Positions 1 to 6,015 of a stretch of 7,164 bases of DNA are shown piece after piece; within the stretch, counting starts at the first letter, position 1; each line of letters opens with the position of its first letter. The translations under genes were made by a program, and so were the position numbers. The stretch comes from Lachnospiraceae bacterium (GTDB lineage Bacteria; Bacillota; Clostridia; Lachnospirales; Lachnospiraceae): assembly GCA_029068665.1 (NCBI GenBank), contig JAIECC010000312.1, positions 1 through 7,164 of the forward strand. The letters run 5' to 3'. The notes below the pieces were generated by a model, which worked only from the letters and a program-made list of their open reading frames with translations, made no database searches and was not told the DNA's origin.

Positions 1-160
1 TTACGGTATCACCCGGAAGAATCTTTATATATCCCATCCGAATCTTACCACTGATATGCCCTAATACCACATGTCCGTTTTCCAACTGTACCCGAAACAT
101 TGCGTTTGGTAATTTCTCTAATACTACACCTTCTACTTCAATTGAATCAACTTTTGACAT
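1..160 (-). CDS. infA: Translation initiation factor IF-1 (3' part outside window)
   Basis: IF-1 is the small single-domain OB-fold (S1-like) factor that binds the 30S A site during translation initiation. The first 53 codons are visible, ending at a Pro-Gly-Asp-Thr-Val stretch; the family is about 72 residues, so roughly 20 are missing beyond the window edge. Recognisable family wording is IEVEG near residue 7, KLPNAMFRV at about 16-24, LENGH at 26-30, HISGKIRM at 35-42 and ILPGD near 47-51. The ATG at 158-160 is chosen because AGGAGG (169-174) lies 8 nt upstream. A second in-frame ATG at 185-187 would add nine residues, but it contains this Shine-Dalgarno and has none of its own. It follows map by 38 nt and is presumably co-transcribed with it. 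A glycine (residue 34) replaces the alanine I would expect before HISGK, probably a harmless variation. Confidence 0.95.
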   Translation of the reverse strand, partial: MSKVDSIEVEGVVLEKLPNAMFRVQLENGHVVLGHISGKIRMGYIKILPGDTV

Positions 161-198
161 ATTCAAAACCTCCTGCTCTTTGCTCATAAATCTTATGC

Positions 199-966
199 TT
201 ATAATTCTATGCCTTCCGCTGTGGAAAGTATCACCGGTTCTTTTTCTGTAATCAGTATTGTGTTCTCATAATGTGCAGACAAAGAACCATCATAGGTCAC
301 TACTGTCCAGTCATCATCCAGCCATACCACATCATATTCACCGGCATTTACCATGGGTTCAATAGCCAGGGTCATTCCGGGCCGCAGCCTTGCTCCCTTT
401 CCTTTACCGGCAAAATTCGGAATATTGGGTTTCTCATGTAGCTTTTTTCCGATTCCATGTCCAACCAGGTCCCGTACTACCGAAAATCCGTTTGCCTCTA
501 CATATTCCTGAATGGCCCTTCCAATATCTATGATATGATAACCCGGTTTCGCATACCGGATTCCCTCAAAGAAGCTTTGTCTGGTAACCTCTACCAGCCT
601 CTTTGCCTCTTCTGAAACCCTGCCAACCATAATCGTGCGCGCTGCATCGGAATGATATCCTTTATATATGACTCCCGCATCCAGACTGACAATATCACCA
701 TCCTGTATAATCCGATTTGCATCCGGAATTCCGTGAACGACCTCGTCATTCACGGAAACACATATGGATGCCGGATAACCACAGTAATTCAAAAAGGATG
801 GTATACAGCCATAATCCCGAATAATGGTTTCGCCTAATGTATCAATATCCTTGGTACTCATTCCTGCCTTTAATTCCTTTTTCAGCTCATCATGAGTAAT
901 CGCAAGGATTCGGCCGGCTTCCTGCATAAGCTCTATCTCGGCCTGAGACTTCTTGGTAATCGGCAT
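199..966 (-). CDS. map: Methionine aminopeptidase, type I
   Basis: This cytosolic dinuclear metallo-enzyme removes the initiator methionine from nascent proteins whose second residue is small. The 255-residue product is a plain pita-bread-fold catalytic domain without an N-terminal SEC-C zinc extension. All expected metal ligands of the family are visible: Asp96 (in SLDAG), Asp107 (in HSDAAR), His170 (in GHGIG), Glu203 (in AIEPMV) and Glu234 (in HYENT). The substrate-contacting His78 (VVHGIP) and His177 (LHEKPN) are also present. The ATG at 964-966 is chosen because AGGTGA sits five bases upstream. An in-frame GTG at 973-975 would overlap the adk stop and lie inside that Shine-Dalgarno, so it is less likely. 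The adk stop is one base upstream, which suggests translational coupling. Compared with the Bacillus-type arrangement, infA follows with no small KOW-domain gene between. Confidence 0.97.
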   Translation of the reverse strand: MPITKKSQAEIELMQEAGRILAITHDELKKELKAGMSTKDIDTLGETIIRDYGCIPSFLNYCGYPASICVSVNDEVVHGIPDANRIIQDGDIVSLDAGVIYKGYHSDAARTIMVGRVSEEAKRLVEVTRQSFFEGIRYAKPGYHIIDIGRAIQEYVEANGFSVVRDLVGHGIGKKLHEKPNIPNFAGKGKGARLRPGMTLAIEPMVNAGEYDVVWLDDDWTVVTYDGSLSAHYENTILITEKEPVILSTAEGIEL

Positions 967-967
967 T

Positions 968-1612
968 TTATTCACCTAAGATATCACAAATTGCCGCAAA
1001 GACATCATTCATATCAACGGTTCCGTCAACCTCTTTCATAATGCCCTTCTTATTATAATAGTCAATCAACGGCTGGGTCTGCTCGTGATATACACTTAAT
1101 CTCTTCTGAACTGTTTCCGGCTTATCATCATCACGTAAAATCAATTCTCCGCCGCAGGCATCACATTTATTTTCTTCCTTGGTCGGATTATACACGATGT
1201 GATATGTAGCACCACATCCAACACAAGCCCGGCGACCGGACATTCTGCGAACGATATTTTCATCCGGTACCTCTACATTGATGGCATAGTCCACATTCTC
1301 ACCGATTGCTGCCAAAGCTTTATCCAAAGCCTCTGCCTGAGGAATGGTTCTTGGGAAACCATCCAGAATATATCCTTTTTGACAATCGTCTGCCTTAAAC
1401 CGGTCAATCACTAAATCTACAACTAATTCATCCGGAACCAAAAGCCCCTGATCCATATAGGTCTTAGCCTTTGCTCCTAATTCCGTACCATTCTTTATAT
1501 TAGCACGAAAAATATCGCCGGTTGAAATATGAGGAATTCCGTACTTTTCTGCAATTAACTTTGCCTGTGTTCCTTTTCCTGCACCTGGTGCACCCAACAT
1601 GATAATCTTCAT
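968..1612 (-). CDS. adk: Adenylate kinase, long form with zinc-binding LID
   Basis: Adenylate kinase catalyses the reversible phosphoryl transfer between ATP and AMP giving two ADP, in the cytosol. The 214-residue length is typical of the long bacterial form. The P-loop GAPGAGKGT is at residues 7-15, the AMP-binding helix with STGDIFR at 30-36, and DGFPRT at 84-89. The LID domain (about 127-165) carries four cysteines at 130, 133, 150 and 153 in two CxxC pairs, the structural zinc site found in Gram-positive enzymes. The start ATG at 1610-1612 has GGGAGG (1621-1626) 8 nt upstream. The gene lies between secY and map as in many Firmicutes. It is separated from secY by a 97-bp gap holding a perfect hairpin, so its expression could be partly uncoupled from the ribosomal genes; I see no convincing promoter there. 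Confidence 0.98.
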   Translation of the reverse strand: MKIIMLGAPGAGKGTQAKLIAEKYGIPHISTGDIFRANIKNGTELGAKAKTYMDQGLLVPDELVVDLVIDRFKADDCQKGYILDGFPRTIPQAEALDKALAAIGENVDYAINVEVPDENIVRRMSGRRACVGCGATYHIVYNPTKEENKCDACGGELILRDDDKPETVQKRLSVYHEQTQPLIDYYNKKGIMKEVDGTVDMNDVFAAICDILGE

Positions 1613-1663
1613 ATGATTTTCCTCCCGTATTCTACAATATACTGTTCCACTTCACACATACAC

Positions 1664-1694
1664 CAATAAGCTGTAGGAAATCTACAGCTTATTG
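1664..1694 (-). other. Perfect 13-bp inverted repeat, secY-adk intergenic hairpin
   Basis: A 13-bp perfect stem (CAATAAGCTGTAG paired with its exact complement) closes a 5-nt loop, beginning 9 nt after the secY stop codon in the transcribed direction. The downstream flank in the mRNA is GTGTATGTGTGAAG, not a U-run, so it does not meet the usual definition of an intrinsic terminator. The structure could be a 3'-end stabiliser or processing site for the upstream ribosomal-protein mRNA, a weak or factor-assisted terminator, or an attenuator that lowers adk-map-infA transcription. Only the structure is seen; the role is inference. Confidence 0.6.
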
Positions 1695-1703
1695 ACAGTT
1701 ATC

Positions 1704-3038
1704 TTATTTCAAAAATCCTTCATAATTCCGCTCCAGCATCTTGGAATCCAACTGCTGCATAGTCTCAATGATTACACCCACAATAATGATCAGGGATGTT
1801 CCTCCAAAAGATACCTGGGCATTAAATACACCACTAAAGAAAATTGGTATCAGGGCAATAATGACCAGCCCCACTGCTCCAATGAAAATAATATATTTTA
1901 ACACCTTTTCCAGATATTCCTGGGTCGGCTTACCCGGTCGGATACCAGGAATTGAAGCACCGCTCTTCTTTAAGTTATTGGCTACCTCCATCGGATTAAA
2001 GGTAATCGATGTATAGAAATATGCAAACATCAATACCAGGACAACATACAATGCTAATCCTACATATCCCCATGGATGTGCTTTTGTAAACCAAGAATCC
2101 TGAGATAAACTGGATACAATCTCCTGTAATACTTTATTCGTAATATTGATCTTAAACAGTCTTACAATCATAGCCGGCATAGATAACAGCGAAGATGCGA
2201 AAATAATCGGAATAACACCTGCGGTATTTACCTTCAACGGCATTTCAGTAGCACGGCCTCCAACCATTCTGCGTCCGCTCATCTTCTGCGAATACTGGAT
2301 TGGAATATTCCGCTTTGCATCCTGTAACAGAATGACCAGTATGGTTGTCAAAATAACAACAGCAACAATTACCAGAATTGCACCAATTCCTTTCACATAT
2401 TCCGCATCCTTGAACTGAGACTTAACAAACATGGTGTACAGATTAGAGAAATCATTTGGCATTCTGGATACGATATTAATTAACAAAATAATTGAAATAC
2501 CATTTCCGATTCCCTTTTCCGTAATCCGTTCTCCCAGCCACATAACCAGAGTACTGCCTGCTGTTAAGGTTATGATCATGGTAACAACCGTTAATGCGTT
2601 GGCATCCGTACCTAGTGCATTAGCCTGCTGTAAGCTGATTGCCAAACCGGCAGATTCTATAATTCCCAGAAGTACCGTTACATATCTGGTAATCGCATTC
2701 ATTTTCTTTCTTCCATCCTCACCATCCCGTTGCAGTTCCTCTAACGCAGGAATTGCAATGGTCAGTAATTGAATAATAATGGAAGACGTAATATATGGTG
2801 TTACGTTCAAAGCAAAAACTGACATCTGCTCTAAGGAACCACCGGAAAACATTCCCAGCAAAACATTTGCCTCTGTTCCCAAAATAGAATCCAAGGTTGC
2901 CTGAATCGTTGCTGCATCAACACCCGGAATGGTTATGAAGATACAACCAATTCGAAATACCAACAATATCCCTAAGGTAAAGAAAATACGGTTCCGTATG
3001 TCTTTCACCTTAAAAGCATTGACCAGTGTCTTGAACAT
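1704..3038 (-). CDS. secY: Preprotein translocase channel subunit SecY
   Basis: SecY is the pore-forming subunit of the SecYEG channel, a ten-helix inner-membrane protein that exports unfolded preproteins with SecA and inserts membrane proteins co-translationally. The 444-residue product contains both family signatures: the plug and second-helix region GGSLEQMSVFALNVTPYI (66-83), and WLGERITEKGIGNGIS (167-182). The first helix spans about residues 17-38. The cytosolic loop between helices 6 and 7 carries RNIPIQYSQKMSGRR (243-257). The SecA/ribosome-contacting loop between helices 8 and 9 is around 354-380 and includes IPGIRPG with the conserved Arg367. The C-terminus, about 430-444, is basic and acidic rather than hydrophobic and is complete. 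ATG at 3036-3038 lies one base after the rplO stop, and its Shine-Dalgarno (AGGTGA, 3045-3050) is inside the rplO coding end, so translation is probably coupled. Confidence 0.99.
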   Translation of the reverse strand: MFKTLVNAFKVKDIRNRIFFTLGILLVFRIGCIFITIPGVDAATIQATLDSILGTEANVLLGMFSGGSLEQMSVFALNVTPYITSSIIIQLLTIAIPALEELQRDGEDGRKKMNAITRYVTVLLGIIESAGLAISLQQANALGTDANALTVVTMIITLTAGSTLVMWLGERITEKGIGNGISIILLINIVSRMPNDFSNLYTMFVKSQFKDAEYVKGIGAILVIVAVVILTTILVILLQDAKRNIPIQYSQKMSGRRMVGGRATEMPLKVNTAGVIPIIFASSLLSMPAMIVRLFKINITNKVLQEIVSSLSQDSWFTKAHPWGYVGLALYVVLVLMFAYFYTSITFNPMEVANNLKKSGASIPGIRPGKPTQEYLEKVLKYIIFIGAVGLVIIALIPIFFSGVFNAQVSFGGTSLIIIVGVIIETMQQLDSKMLERNYEGFLK

Positions 3039-3039
3039 C

Positions 3040-3480
3040 CTAAATCACCTCGGCTTTTCCACCAGCTGCTTCAATCTTGGCAATTGCGCCTTCACTGAAT
3101 GCATTTGCCTTTACTGTAAGCTTTTTGGTTAATTCTCCATTTCCAAGAATCTTTACGCCATCCTTCGGATTTCTGACAATTCCCTGCTCGATCAATGTTT
3201 CAACAGATACTTCTGCCCCATTGTCGAAACGCTCCAGAGAAGAAACGTTAACACTAACGATTTCCTTTGAATTTCTACAGGTAAATCCTCTCTTAGGGAT
3301 TCGTCTATATAACGGCATCTGACCACCTTCAAAGCCCGGTCTTGTTGCTCCTGAACGAGCCTTCTGTCCCTTATGACCCTTACCGGCTGTCTTGCCATTT
3401 CCTGAACCATGGCCACGACCTCTTCTGAAGTTATCACTTTGTTTAGAACCTTCTGCAGGCTTTAAGCTTGATAAATTCAT
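3040..3480 (-). CDS. rplO: 50S ribosomal protein L15
   Basis: L15 is a late-assembly protein of the large subunit that contacts 23S rRNA through a long, flexible, basic and glycine-rich N-terminal arm. The 146-residue length matches the family. The arm spans about residues 17-65, with [20 protein letters not shown] (19-38) and [17 protein letters not shown] (50-66). The globular C-terminal part ends in the family signature around [12 protein letters not shown] (110-121) and [15 protein letters not shown] (127-141). The ATG at 3478-3480 is chosen because AGGAGG (3489-3494) lies 8 nt upstream. An in-frame GTG at 3487-3489 would add three residues but overlaps that Shine-Dalgarno. It sits between rpmD and secY, as expected, and is followed by secY after one base. 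Confidence 0.98.
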   Translation of the reverse strand: MNLSSLKPAEGSKQSDNFRRGRGHGSGNGKTAGKGHKGQKARSGATRPGFEGGQMPLYRRIPKRGFTCRNSKEIVSVNVSSLERFDNGAEVSVETLIEQGIVRNPKDGVKILGNGELTKKLTVKANAFSEGAIAKIEAAGGKAEVI

Positions 3481-3501
3481 TACGTGCACCTCCTATCTCA
3501 A

Positions 3502-3684
3502 CTAAATCTCTTCTACTTTTACTAAGTGTCTTACCTGCTGTACCATTCCTAATGTTGCTGCGTTGTTTGGCAGTTCCACAGATTTATTCAGCTTTCTAAG
3601 ACCTAATGCTTCTACCGTTTTCTTGTGCTTCGGAATTGCTCCGATTGTAGACTTTACTAATGTTACTTTTAATTTATCTGCCAT
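3502..3684 (-). CDS. rpmD: 50S ribosomal protein L30
   Basis: L30 is a small alpha/beta protein of the large subunit. The 60-residue product begins ADKLKVTLVKS after the methionine and carries the family stretch STIGAIPKHKKTVEALGLRK (residues 11-30), which forms the first helix and rRNA-binding loop, followed by a helix ending in QQVRHLVKVEEI. The length is the usual 59-60. The ATG at 3682-3684 has AGGAGG (3694-3699) 9 nt upstream, and this Shine-Dalgarno shares its first base with the rpsE stop codon. That tight arrangement favours reinitiation by ribosomes finishing S5. The next gene, rplO, follows 21 nt downstream. Confidence 0.98.
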   Translation of the reverse strand: MADKLKVTLVKSTIGAIPKHKKTVEALGLRKLNKSVELPNNAATLGMVQQVRHLVKVEEI

Positions 3685-3698
3685 CTTAAATAACCTCC

Positions 3699-4208
3699 TT
3701 AGCCCAGGATTTCTTCCACAGATTTGCCGCGAAGTCTTGCAACCTCTTCCGGTGTCCGAATCTTAGAAAGACCATCAATCGTAGCTAATACTACGTTCTG
3801 CTTATTGTTTGATCCTAAAGACTTAGTACGGATATTTTTGTATCCGGCAAGCTCTAATACGTTACGTGCAGGACCACCGGCGATAATACCGGTACCTTCC
3901 GGAGATGTCTTTAATAATACGGATGCACTGCCGAACTTACCTGTCCAATCATGAGGAATACTGCCATCCTCATTAATTGCAACCGTAACCAGCTTCTTCA
4001 TTGCATCTTCCTTGCCCTTCCGGATTGCTTCCGGAATTTCAGCAGCCTTACCTAAGCCGGCACCTACATGACCATTTCTGTCACCAACTACAACAAGTGC
4101 CGCAAATCTCATATTACGTCCACCCTTTACAACCTTGGTAACACGCTTGATTGATACTATTTTTTCTTCTAATTCCAGCTGACTAGCATCAATGATTGTA
4201 TGCTTCAT
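3699..4208 (-). CDS. rpsE: 30S ribosomal protein S5
   Basis: S5 is a primary component of the 30S body that contacts helices of the decoding-fidelity region with S4 and S8. The 169-residue protein has the N-terminal double-stranded-RNA-binding-like domain (about residues 14-80) and the C-terminal S5 domain (about 90-160). The first contains the signature [14 protein letters not shown] (22-35), followed by [16 protein letters not shown] (40-55). The KGGR loop at 28-31 is the region where substitutions give spectinomycin resistance in other bacteria; nothing here looks like a known resistance change. The C-terminal domain contains [18 protein letters not shown] (105-122) and KSLGSNN (129-135). 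ATG at 4206-4208 has AGGAGG (4219-4224) 10 nt upstream. It follows rplR by 18 nt and is followed by rpmD. Confidence 0.99.
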   Translation of the reverse strand: MKHTIIDASQLELEEKIVSIKRVTKVVKGGRNMRFAALVVVGDRNGHVGAGLGKAAEIPEAIRKGKEDAMKKLVTVAINEDGSIPHDWTGKFGSASVLLKTSPEGTGIIAGGPARNVLELAGYKNIRTKSLGSNNKQNVVLATIDGLSKIRTPEEVARLRGKSVEEILG

Positions 4209-4226
4209 ATTGTGTATTCCTCCTTA

Positions 4227-4595
4227 TTAGAATTCGAGACCAGCTTCACGGGCTGCATCTGCTAATGCCTTTACTTTACCTTTATATACATAGCCGCCTC
4301 TATCGAATACGACAGTCTTAATACCCTTTGCTAATGCTTTCTCAGCAACAGCCTTACCAACACAGGCTGCAGCTTCCACATCATTGGTATGATCTACAGC
4401 ATCCTTCACTGCTTTCTCAAGTGTTGACGCAGACACTAAGGTATTTCCAACTGTATCATCAATAATCTGAGCGTACATATGATTATTACTTCTGAAAACC
4501 GCTAAACGTGGGCATTCAGCAGTGCCGCTGATACGGTTCCGAAGTCTTGCATGCTTCTTTTCACGAATGTCTTTTCTTGACGCTTTACTAATCAT
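4227..4595 (-). CDS. rplR: 50S ribosomal protein L18
   Basis: L18 binds 5S rRNA together with L5 and helps attach it to the central protuberance of the 50S subunit. The 122-residue product starts with a basic tail (residues 4-22, rich in Lys and Arg), then [20 protein letters not shown] (28-47), and ends with the family signature [20 protein letters not shown] (96-115) and a terminal REAGLEF. Length is normal. ATG at 4593-4595 has AAGGAG (4605-4610) 9 nt upstream. It lies 18 nt after rplF and 18 nt before rpsE, in the conserved spc order. Confidence 0.98.
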   Translation of the reverse strand: MISKASRKDIREKKHARLRNRISGTAECPRLAVFRSNNHMYAQIIDDTVGNTLVSASTLEKAVKDAVDHTNDVEAAACVGKAVAEKALAKGIKTVVFDRGGYVYKGKVKALADAAREAGLEF

Positions 4596-4613
4596 TGCTT
4601 TTCACTCCTTTAA

Positions 4614-5153
4614 TTATTTTTTACCAGTCTTACCAACCTTGCGTCGAATCACTTCATCAACATACTTGATACCCTTGCCCTTATATGGTTCAGGGGCGCT
4701 CTTTGCTCTGATTTCTGCTGCGTATTGGCCAACTTTTTCTTTATCAATACCTTTAACGGTAATCTTGTTACCATCGACTACAGACTCTAATCCTTCCGGA
4801 TCCTCCATCTCAACCGGATGTGAGTAACCTAATGCAAGAACCAATTTCTTTCCCTGCTTAGATGCTCTGTAACCAACACCGTTTACTTCCAGTTCTTTTA
4901 CAAAACCATCTGTTACACCAACAACCATGTTATTTAACAGGGTTCTTGTCAAACCATGTAAAGACTTCATTTTCTTTAAGTCATTTGGTCTTGTTACAAT
5001 CAGATGTCCATCTTCCTGCTTGATTTCCATTTCAGCAGGCAGAACTCTCTCTAAGGTCCCCTTTGGTCCCTTAACTGTCACCTTGTTATTTTCTGCAATA
5101 TCAACAGTAACACCTGCTGGTACCGCGATAGGCATTCTTCCGATACGTGACAT
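4614..5153 (-). CDS. rplF: 50S ribosomal protein L6
   Basis: L6 sits near the factor-binding site of the 50S subunit and has two duplicated alpha/beta domains. The 179-residue product opens with [15 protein letters not shown] and carries [11 protein letters not shown] (24-34) in the first domain and the echo [14 protein letters not shown] (130-143) in the second, the expected internal duplication. The C-terminal family signature [11 protein letters not shown] lies at 154-164, followed by a basic tail. ATG at 5151-5153 has AGGAGG (5163-5168) 9 nt upstream. Unlike every other gene pair in the ribosomal part of this window, the space before it is long (235 bp after rpsH) and holds three structured repeats and a promoter-like sequence, so rplF may be the first gene of a separately controlled sub-operon. 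Confidence 0.99.
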   Translation of the reverse strand: MSRIGRMPIAVPAGVTVDIAENNKVTVKGPKGTLERVLPAEMEIKQEDGHLIVTRPNDLKKMKSLHGLTRTLLNNMVVGVTDGFVKELEVNGVGYRASKQGKKLVLALGYSHPVEMEDPEGLESVVDGNKITVKGIDKEKVGQYAAEIRAKSAPEPYKGKGIKYVDEVIRRKVGKTGKK

Positions 5154-5170
5154 ATGCCGTTACCTCCTAA

Positions 5171-5200
5171 ATTATACTTATCTATTATCTATAGTTACAA
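5171..5200 (-). promoter_or_regulatory. Candidate internal promoter ahead of rplF
   Basis: In the transcribed direction TTGTAA (5195-5200; four of six matches to the sigma-A -35 consensus) is followed after 18 nt by a perfect TATAAT (5171-5176). The spacing is in the acceptable range and the surrounding is AT-rich. A start about 7 nt downstream would fall at or just inside the Shine-Dalgarno at 5163-5168, leaving a very short leader, which weakens the case. Such AT-rich boxes also occur by chance. It is listed because it directly follows the only long gap in the ribosomal operon. Confidence 0.3.
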
Positions 5201-5221
5201 GTAAACCATGTTCAAAGAACG

Positions 5222-5276
5222 AACTCACACTAAACTCAATCCTCGCTGTCGCCGGATCTCGTTAAATGTTTCGGTT
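5222..5276 (-). repeat. GA-hairpin repeat unit 3 (nearest rplF)
   Basis: In the mRNA sense this unit folds as follows, from the tip: a loop GGCGACAGCGA, a 5-bp stem GATCC/GGATT (one G/T wobble), a tandem GA/GA mismatch closed by a C-G pair, then ACATTTAAC/GTTTAGTGT (seven Watson-Crick pairs, one T/G wobble, one T/T mismatch), and another GA...GA flanked by a weak outer AAC/GTT with one bulged A. The 5' consensus TTTAACGA and 3' consensus GAGTTTAGT match the other two units. A small separate GTTC-TTT-GAAC hairpin (5210-5220) follows immediately. Confidence 0.7.
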
Positions 5277-5277
5277 T

Positions 5278-5332
5278 CATCCCTCAACTAATCTCGACCT
5301 CTTTTCATTCGGTCTCGCTAAGGTTCGGGATG
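5278..5332 (-). repeat. GA-hairpin repeat unit 2 (central)
   Basis: This is the most complete unit. In the mRNA sense CATCCC (5327-5332) pairs with GGGATG (5278-5283). Inside that comes a GA/GA tandem mismatch, then ACCTTAGC opposite GATTAGTT (five of eight positions Watson-Crick, including a T/T mismatch at the same place as in the other units). Next are a second GA/GA, a GACC/GGTC stem, and a loop GAATGAAAAGA that starts and ends with GA. Three symmetric GA/GA steps in one hairpin is the clearest display of the shared design. Confidence 0.72.
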
Positions 5333-5335
5333 GAC

Positions 5336-5386
5336 TTTCGTACTAACCTCATTCTTCGCATCTGCTCGAATTCGCTAAGTACTCAA
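5336..5386 (-). repeat. GA-hairpin repeat unit 1 (nearest rpsH)
   Basis: The unit begins 2 nt after the rpsH stop codon. In the mRNA sense TTGA faces GAAA at the base (two T-A pairs and a GA/GA step). Then GTACTTAGC (5374-5382) faces GGTTAGTAC (5340-5348) with seven of nine Watson-Crick pairs and a T/T mismatch. A GA/GA step closed by C-G and an ATTC/GAAT stem follow, with a loop that opens with GA and closes with GA plus one unpaired A. The same 5' octamer CTTAGCGA (5372-5379) recurs in unit 2 at 5315-5322, a 57-nt shift. Confidence 0.7.
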
Positions 5387-5388
5387 TG

Positions 5389-5790
5389 TCACCATACATA
5401 AGCGAGTACTTCGCCGCCTACGTTCTGCTTTCTTGCTTCTTTATCTGTTAATACACCTTTGTTGGTAGAAATGATAGCAATACCAAGACCACCTAACACT
5501 TTTGGTAAATCTTCTTTGCTAGCATATACCCGAAGACCAGGCTTAGAGATTCTCTTCAGACCTGTAATAATCTTCTCATTCTTATCTGCACCGTACTTCA
5601 AGGTAATATGAATCGTCTTGAACTTTCCATCTTCTACAATATCAAATGCTTTGATATAACCCTCATTCAAAAGAATTTCTGCGATGGAAATCTTCATCTT
5701 AGATGCCGGAATATCAACTGTATCATGCTTTGCAGTATTTGCATTACGGATTCTTGTAAGCATATCTGCAATTGGATCACTCATTGCCAT
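5389..5790 (-). CDS. rpsH: 30S ribosomal protein S8
   Basis: S8 is a primary 16S rRNA-binding protein of the 30S platform; in enterobacteria it also represses the spc operon. The 133-residue product has the N-terminal domain starting [16 protein letters not shown] (3-18) and the C-terminal rRNA-binding signature [20 protein letters not shown] (101-120), and ends GGEVLAYVW. Start ATG at 5788-5790 has AGGAGG (5800-5805) 9 nt upstream. A second ATG two codons later (5782-5784) would leave 15 nt and is less likely. It follows rpsN by 23 nt. The stop codon is immediately followed by the hairpin array, so S8 is the last gene before the operon is interrupted. Confidence 0.99.
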   Translation of the reverse strand: MAMSDPIADMLTRIRNANTAKHDTVDIPASKMKISIAEILLNEGYIKAFDIVEDGKFKTIHITLKYGADKNEKIITGLKRISKPGLRVYASKEDLPKVLGGLGIAIISTNKGVLTDKEARKQNVGGEVLAYVW

Positions 5791-5813
5791 TGTTGTTTGC
5801 CTCCTTTCAAATC

Positions 5814-5999
5814 TTACCAGCTTGACTTCTTAACACCAGGAATCTCGCCCTTGTATGCTAATTCACGGAAGCAGATTCTGCAAATTCCGTATTTTCTTAA
5901 AACTGAATGTGGACGACCACATATTTTGCAACGGGTATATTCTCTTGTAGAGAACTTCTGCTTACGCTGCTGCTTTACCACCATAGATTTCTTTGCCAT
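5814..5999 (-). CDS. rpsN: 30S ribosomal protein S14, zinc-ribbon (short) type
   Basis: S14 sits in the head of the 30S subunit near S3 and S10. The 61-residue product is the short zinc-binding form with CxxC pairs at Cys24/Cys27 (CKIC) and Cys40/Cys43 (CRIC), and ends in PGVKKSSW. This form is typical of Firmicutes and is often named type Z. The ATG at 5997-5999 is chosen because AGGAGG (6008-6013) lies 8 nt upstream and the product then starts MAKKSM as in relatives; an upstream in-frame ATG at 6036-6038 would lie inside rplE and lacks a Shine-Dalgarno. It follows rplE by 16 nt. Many Firmicutes also keep a zinc-free paralogue elsewhere for zinc limitation; none is in the window. Confidence 0.98.
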   Translation of the reverse strand: MAKKSMVVKQQRKQKFSTREYTRCKICGRPHSVLRKYGICRICFRELAYKGEIPGVKKSSW

Positions 6000-6015
6000 G
6001 GAATCTTCCTCCTTC

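Larger units (their letters stand above)
5154..5388 (-). other. 235-bp non-coding interval between rpsH and rplF
   Basis: This is the only long gap among the ribosomal-protein genes, where neighbouring gaps are 1-25 nt. I find no gene here. It holds, in transcription order, three tandem hairpin repeat units (5222-5386), a small GTTC-TTT-GAAC hairpin (5210-5220), an AT-rich promoter-like segment (5171-5200) and the rplF Shine-Dalgarno (5163-5168). No U-run terminator is visible, so read-through from rpsH into rplF is expected. The S8 repressor site known from gamma-proteobacteria lies elsewhere (before rplE), and nothing here resembles it by eye. Confidence 0.85.

Noticed and set aside
964..975. 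map starting at the upstream GTG (973-975)
   Set aside because: This codon is part of the AGGTGA Shine-Dalgarno for the ATG at 966 and has none of its own.
1627..1663. Promoter for adk in the secY-adk gap (TATATT or TAGAAT as -10)
   Set aside because: The -10-like boxes are reasonable, but no -35 with acceptable match is found at 16-18 nt.
1664..1694. Standard intrinsic terminator after secY
   Set aside because: The stem is strong but the transcribed 3' flank is GTGTATGTGTG with no U-run; kept as a hairpin of unknown role.
2431..2772. 113-codon open frame on the plus strand within secY
   Set aside because: Fully antisense to a complete, well-recognised secY; it shows no family resemblance and no good ribosome binding site, as do the other plus-strand frames in the window.
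4927..5265. 112-codon plus-strand frame running from rplF into the hairpin array
   Set aside because: It is antisense to rplF for two thirds of its length, and the remainder lies in repeats whose pairing, not codons, explains the sequence.
5305..5361. Short minus-strand frame in the gap (ATG in the loop of hairpin 1 to a TGA in hairpin 2, 18 codons)
   Set aside because: No Shine-Dalgarno at a usable distance and the start lies in a structured loop; a leader peptide is not supported.
5222..5386. CRISPR array
   Set aside because: The units are diverged hairpins with only short conserved boxes, not identical repeats with unique spacers.
5222..5386. Canonical kink-turns
   Set aside because: Tandem GA steps are present, but the internal loops are symmetric and lack the 3-nt bulge beside them.
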